Origin: Cohnella sp. WQ 127256
GTDB lineage: Bacteria; Bacillota; Bacilli; Paenibacillales; Paenibacillaceae
Direction of reading: 5' to 3'
Length of the DNA: 64,000 nucleotides
Assembly (NCBI RefSeq): GCF_024519285.1
Contig: NZ_JAMZCY010000002.1
Span: 426,656-490,655, forward strand
A model generated the notes under the pieces. That model saw only the letters and a program-made list of their open reading frames with translations. It was not told the origin of the DNA and ran no database searches. Of the stretch, positions 60,362 to 64,000 are shown one piece after another; the first letter of the stretch is position 1, and each line of letters opens with the position of its first letter. Position numbers and translations under genes: made by a program.

Positions 60362-61630
60362 TTAGATTAGTAAGTTAAATAAGAGAGGATCTTTGTTTAA
60401 TTCGATGAATTGGAAGTTTTTATTTGTCATTCTTTCCACTAAGCCATCGTAATCCTCGGGACTTTTTAATTCGATACCGACAAGGGCGGGACCATTTTCC
60501 TTGTTATGCTTTTTCGTATACTCGAATTGAACGATATCATCATTCGGCCCCAGCACGTAGTCAAGGAATTCCCGTAGAGCTCCGGCCCGTTGTGGGAAGT
60601 TGATCATAAAATAGTGCTTTAACCCTTCATAGATGAGCGAGCGTTCCTTGATTTCCTGCATCCGATCGATGTCGTTGTTGCCACCACTAATAATACAGAC
60701 AACATTTTTTCCGCGTATCGCTTCTGGATCCATGGCTGAGAGGGCAGCAACCGTTAACGCACCCGCGGGCTCCGCGACGATAGCATGCTCATTATAGAGC
60801 TCAAGTATGGTTGTACAGACACGGCCTTCCGGAACGGTGATCACCTCATCCAGTAAGTCCCGACAAAGGGCATAGGTGAGCTCACCTACTCGCTTAACCG
60901 CAGCTCCGTCTACGAATTTGTCGATATCAGTTAACGTGACGACTTGCTGAGCTTGCAAGGCTTGCTGCATGGAGGGTGCACCTTCCGGCTCCACACCAAC
61001 GATTCGGATCGACGGGCTGATCGCCTTCATATAAGTGGAAACACCAGCCGCTAACCCACCTCCGCCAATGGTGACGAGCACGAGATCAATAGACGGAGCC
61101 CCACCTTCCATAATCTCTTTACCCACAGTGCCGTTACCTGCCACGATTCGAGCATCATCGAACGGATGGACGAAGGGCAAAGCTTCCTCCTGGCTGACCC
61201 GAACAGCCTCTGCGTAGGCATCGTCGAAAGTGTCCCCGATCAAGCGAATATCTACTTTATCTCCACCGAATAGCCTTACTTGGTTGATCTTCTGTCTAGG
61301 CGTCGTCGCTGGCATGTAGATAATACCGGGAATGTCCAGCTTATGGCAGGAGAATGCTACACCTTGGGCATGGTTTCCTGCGCTCGCACAGATGACGCCT
61401 TGGCTGCGTTCTTCTTCCGATAGACTGGAGATGAGATTGTAGGCTCCACGGATTTTGAAGGAGCGTACGATCTGCAAATCCTCACGTTTCAAATAAACGT
61501 TACAATCGAATTTAGCAGAGAGAGCACGATTATACTGCAAAGGAGTAGGTACGACCACGTCTTGTAGAACGCGGTGTGCGTTTAGAATATCGGCTAGTGG
61601 GACGGTAAACTCTGGCTTGTTGCTGGACAT
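60362..61630 (-). CDS. ilvA: Threonine ammonia-lyase
   Basis: A 422-residue PLP enzyme, converting threonine to 2-oxobutyrate, the first step to isoleucine. The PLP-lysine motif is SFKIRGAYNLI; CASAGNHAQGVAFSCHKL and the phosphate-binding IGGGGLAAGVSTYMK follow. One C-terminal ACT-like regulatory domain (about 330-422, FPQRAGALREFLDYVLGPND) gives the shorter, B. subtilis-type length instead of the 514-residue E. coli form. AAAGGATG precedes ATG 61630. A T-box leader controls it. Confidence 0.93.
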   Translation of the reverse strand: MSSNKPEFTVPLADILNAHRVLQDVVVPTPLQYNRALSAKFDCNVYLKREDLQIVRSFKIRGAYNLISSLSEEERSQGVICASAGNHAQGVAFSCHKLDIPGIIYMPATTPRQKINQVRLFGGDKVDIRLIGDTFDDAYAEAVRVSQEEALPFVHPFDDARIVAGNGTVGKEIMEGGAPSIDLVLVTIGGGGLAAGVSTYMKAISPSIRIVGVEPEGAPSMQQALQAQQVVTLTDIDKFVDGAAVKRVGELTYALCRDLLDEVITVPEGRVCTTILELYNEHAIVAEPAGALTVAALSAMDPEAIRGKNVVCIISGGNNDIDRMQEIKERSLIYEGLKHYFMINFPQRAGALREFLDYVLGPNDDIVQFEYTKKHNKENGPALVGIELKSPEDYDGLVERMTNKNFQFIELNKDPLLFNLLI

Positions 61631-61695
61631 GCAGATCATCCTTTCGGGGTTGATATTAGTAGAGAAAATCAGTGCAAACCCGTTTATTTGTACAA

Positions 61696-62010
61696 AAAAA
61701 ACCGCCCCTGTAAAAGGGACGGATCGTTATCCGTGGTACCACCCTCGTTCCAAACCTGTCATCGGTAAGATGCAACGTTTGGCTCTCGTGTGTCGTATAG
61801 TGTGTATACGACGTCCCGTAACGGGGGAAACCGTCCGCGCCTACGATGTTGCTGTTCGGCGCCGCTTCTCGAGGAGGATATTATTCTGAGCTTCAACCAT
61901 CGGCTTGCAGCAAGTCGCCGATTCTCTGGAGATCGAAGGAATCAGATAACGTGTTCCCGTCATGGAATTATAGTTCTTGTTATACGCTTCCCGCACTCGG
62001 AAGTCAATCG
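61696..62010 (-). promoter_or_regulatory. T-box leader upstream of ilvA
   Basis: On the reverse strand the T-box core AGGGTGGTACCACGG (61730-61744) is followed by a terminator CCGTCCC/GGGGCGG and T8. Further upstream a long structured stem I has an AGAGAATCGGCG-type distal loop. A possible specifier ATC (Ile) lies in CAGAATAATATCC near 61878-61890, fitting isoleucine biosynthesis, but the codon call is uncertain. Uncharged tRNA would favour the antiterminator. The 5' limit is approximate. The interval overlaps the divergent promoter region of 62051. Confidence 0.88.
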
Positions 62011-62050
62011 TCTATTCACTATCTTTATGATATTTTCAAAGGAGATTAGG

Positions 62051-62614
62051 ATGAAAAAATTACTCATTAGCTTGTTCGTGCTCATCGTTCTAGTTGTCAT
62101 CGCTGGGGTAGGATCATTGTACTATGTGAAGCCGGATCAGAATTTGGATTTGGTTTATGAAGAGGTGCCATTGAAGGATCGCGCACTAGATATGGTTCGA
62201 AGGATGTCGCCAGAATTGATTCTAACCTCGGAGGACATAAACAATCTTTCCAAAAAATCGATAGCGGACAACCCGCAGGTTGAGAAAGATGTGTTGGTTA
62301 CAGGCGCGGACTTCAACTTGGACGGGGATCTTCTGCTCGCAGACTTGAACGTCATATGGAAAGATCAAATTTCTGCGGGCTTGAAGATCACTTATCGTCT
62401 GCATTGGAACCATCCGAACGTAGTTGCTACTGTTGAGAAAGCAATGATGAAGGGGATAACGTTGCCTAATTCCATGTTCTCGGATCGCATTATTCCGATT
62501 GGAGAGGATCTTCCTAAGCTCTTAAAAATCAATAAATTAGAATGGGGAGGCGGCGAAGTAAAGGTGAAGTTCCAGAAGCCGTCGTTAAGTGATTTGCGAG
62601 AGTTGATTGGTTAG
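62051..62614 (+). CDS. Membrane-anchored protein of unknown function
   Basis: A 187-residue protein. AAAGGAG is 6 bases before the ATG. One N-terminal TM helix (about residues 3-25, LLISLFVLIVLVVIAGVGSL) is followed by an extracellular domain with ILTSEDINNLSKKSIADNP and GADFNLDGDLLLADLNVIWK, a beta-rich pattern similar to DUF2140/lipid-binding type folds. There is no catalytic motif. It is divergent from ilvA and sits alone. Confidence 0.65.
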   Translation: MKKLLISLFVLIVLVVIAGVGSLYYVKPDQNLDLVYEEVPLKDRALDMVRRMSPELILTSEDINNLSKKSIADNPQVEKDVLVTGADFNLDGDLLLADLNVIWKDQISAGLKITYRLHWNHPNVVATVEKAMMKGITLPNSMFSDRIIPIGEDLPKLLKINKLEWGGGEVKVKFQKPSLSDLRELIG

Positions 62615-62713
62615 CCTAAGAACAAGGATAGGAAAATAGGGATTGGTATTTTATATCATAATGTAATAGAGTAAATGGATAGATTTACATCAATCGGATG
62701 AGGATGTGTCGAC

Positions 62714-63913
62714 TTGAAACGTAGCTTATTTCTTTTATTATCAGTTGTTCTAGCCTTTACTTTGGCAGGCACAGCATCTGCTTCTGCAGCAACAGGATCT
62801 ACTGTAAACAACAAACAAGCGGTTAAAGTTGTTGTAAACGGAAAAGCGGTAGATTTCGGCTCTAATCTAATCATGATTAAAGGGAAAACCTTCATAGAGT
62901 ATGCGGCTTTGTTTAAACAACTCGGATATGAAACAGAATTTGATTCTGCTCTGCAAACGTTCTATGCGAAAGCGGACAACATCGAAATTCAAGCTTCAGT
63001 TGGCGCGGATATCGTACTCGTCAATGAACATACGGTAGTGAGCACCGGAGAAATTATAGCTAAGAATGGCCTTGTTATGGTTGGGGTTCGTTTTGCCGGG
63101 CTATTGACGAATAATAAAGTAGAGTGGATAGGTAAAGAGAATACGATATCTATGACTTATGCGGGGCCATCTGAGGAGGACAAGGCAGCAATCGTTGAAT
63201 TGTTCAGCAAGATGCTAGTTGCCGAAGCTGGTGGTAATGGAGAAGATCTTGTTAAGTTGATGTCGGATGATACCGTAATGGATATTGAAAGTGTGCGAGA
63301 TATATGGGAATCTACTAGAACGAGGACAAGCATCGAGGGATTGGATATCCAATCGTTTAGTGATGATGCTGCAGTTACTGTTCTGATTGAGAATACGATT
63401 AAGGTCAGCGGGGACTTCTTTCCAGACAATAAGACGCAAACCCGTTATACTCTCCATAAAGACAAAGCTGGGGCATGGAAGATTTATAGTATAGAGGTTC
63501 TGGGACAAGAGTACACAAACATTCCGGGGCTCTTCGACCAGGAAGTAAAGATTCCTGAATCAGATAAAGCAGCCATTGGTAAAGTTTTCGAGGAACAGAT
63601 GAAAGCGGCTAATAGCAAAAATACAGATGCTTATATCGCGACATTAATAGATTTTGAAGGAAAAGAAGAGTTGAAGCTTCAGCTAGATACTCTTTTCAAA
63701 GAAACGGCGATAGATATTTCTACGGAAAAGTGGACGATCGTCGAATATAATGGATCAGACAAGGCGCAGCTATTAGTTTCGATACTCAATAAAGTCGATA
63801 CGAACGGTAAAAAAGTACAAACACGCAGTGTCATTCTTAATCCAGTTGAGAAAGTAGCAGGCAAGTGGCTGCTTAGTGCAGAAGTAGCTGTGATATCCAA
63901 CGAGCAATTATAA
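62714..63913 (+). CDS. Secreted protein with stalk domain and two NTF2-like repeats
   Basis: A 399-residue protein, start TTG with GAGGATG upstream. The signal peptide ends about residue 26 (ASASA). A copper-amine-oxidase N-terminal-like domain (about 38-150, VKVVVNGKAVDFGSNLIMIK, VGVRFAGLL) is followed by two related alpha-beta modules beginning EEDKAAIVELFSKMLVAEAG and ESDKAAIGKVFEEQMKAANS, which look like NTF2/SnoaL-type repeats. The role is unknown. Nothing coding follows up to the window end. Confidence 0.75.
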   Translation: MKRSLFLLLSVVLAFTLAGTASASAATGSTVNNKQAVKVVVNGKAVDFGSNLIMIKGKTFIEYAALFKQLGYETEFDSALQTFYAKADNIEIQASVGADIVLVNEHTVVSTGEIIAKNGLVMVGVRFAGLLTNNKVEWIGKENTISMTYAGPSEEDKAAIVELFSKMLVAEAGGNGEDLVKLMSDDTVMDIESVRDIWESTRTRTSIEGLDIQSFSDDAAVTVLIENTIKVSGDFFPDNKTQTRYTLHKDKAGAWKIYSIEVLGQEYTNIPGLFDQEVKIPESDKAAIGKVFEEQMKAANSKNTDAYIATLIDFEGKEELKLQLDTLFKETAIDISTEKWTIVEYNGSDKAQLLVSILNKVDTNGKKVQTRSVILNPVEKVAGKWLLSAEVAVISNEQL

Positions 63914-63936
63914 TAATCGGTTTACAAGGGAGGCGT

Positions 63937-64000
63937 GGGGGGGGGGGCGCGCGGTGGTGGTGGGGGGCGGCGCGGGTGGGGGGGGTAGTGTGTCACGGTT
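63937..64000. other. G-rich terminal sequence, probable contig-end artefact
   Basis: From about 63937 the sequence consists of long G runs with T and C and almost no A, unlike the rest of the window. Such ends are typical of low-quality read extension. A genuine G-quadruplex-like sequence is possible but less likely. Confidence 0.6.

Noticed and set aside
61790..62049. Upstream extension of the gene at 62051
   Set aside because: It runs through the T-box DNA; ATG 62051 has its own AAAGGAG and gives a normal signal anchor.

Overview
The window looks like chromosomal DNA of a spore-forming Firmicute of the Paenibacillus/Cohnella group. Evidence for this: two YesM/YesN two-component pairs beside carbohydrate ABC transporter genes, lipoproteins with Ser/Ala/Pro linkers, an SLH-anchored multidomain enzyme, copper-amine-oxidase-type stalk domains, an Sda-like protein, a T-box upstream of ilvA, and strong Shine-Dalgarno sequences with frequent TTG and GTG starts.

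Layout. 0-5.4 kb: the tail end of a permease gene, a large sugar-binding lipoprotein and a YesM/YesN pair. 5.6-9.8 kb: an RND-type exporter with a TetR regulator and a plausible operator. 9.9-23.2 kb: a second carbohydrate locus (YesM/YesN, binding lipoprotein, two permeases, a GH43-like cytoplasmic enzyme and a 1903-residue SLH-anchored surface protein with a helical glycosidase-like core). 23.3-28.8 kb: small housekeeping or accessory genes, including an aldose epimerase relative, a phosphodiester-glycosidase family protein and a LacI/VOC/SDR operon. 28.8-33 kb: a DUF3298-like protein, a sortase beside a tiny His/Lys-rich candidate substrate, tRNA-Thr, and two duplicated lipoproteins flanking an Sda-like gene.

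33-48.8 kb holds the most interesting element: a PBSX/diffocin-like contractile phage-tail locus without any terminase, portal, capsid or integrase gene. It has an ImmA-type protease and Xre repressor facing an Xpf-like sigma factor across five repeated operator palindromes, then tail terminator, YqzN/YkzM, sheath, tube, chaperone, tape measure, LysM baseplate, hub, baseplate wedge, fibre and lysis genes. It is best read as a headless tailocin. Inside it I see a canonical -1 frameshift site with a long-range stem, a gene that appears to start at ATT, a 17-codon coupled leader ORF, a very short tape measure, and two strong hairpins inside the fibre gene. A tyrosinase-like gene follows the lysis genes directly.

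49.6-64 kb is ordinary chromosome: NUDIX hydrolase, MscL with a zinc ribbon, a PAS histidine kinase, a lipid kinase, a 2-hydroxyacid dehydrogenase, a FUSC transporter, small proteins, a VTT-family protein, an MFS/glycolipid glycosyltransferase pair that resembles ltaA/ugtP, ilvA with its T-box leader, and two secreted proteins. The last ~65 bases are almost pure G/T/C and look like a contig-end artefact.

All calls are from reading the sequence and remembered family features; no search was run.
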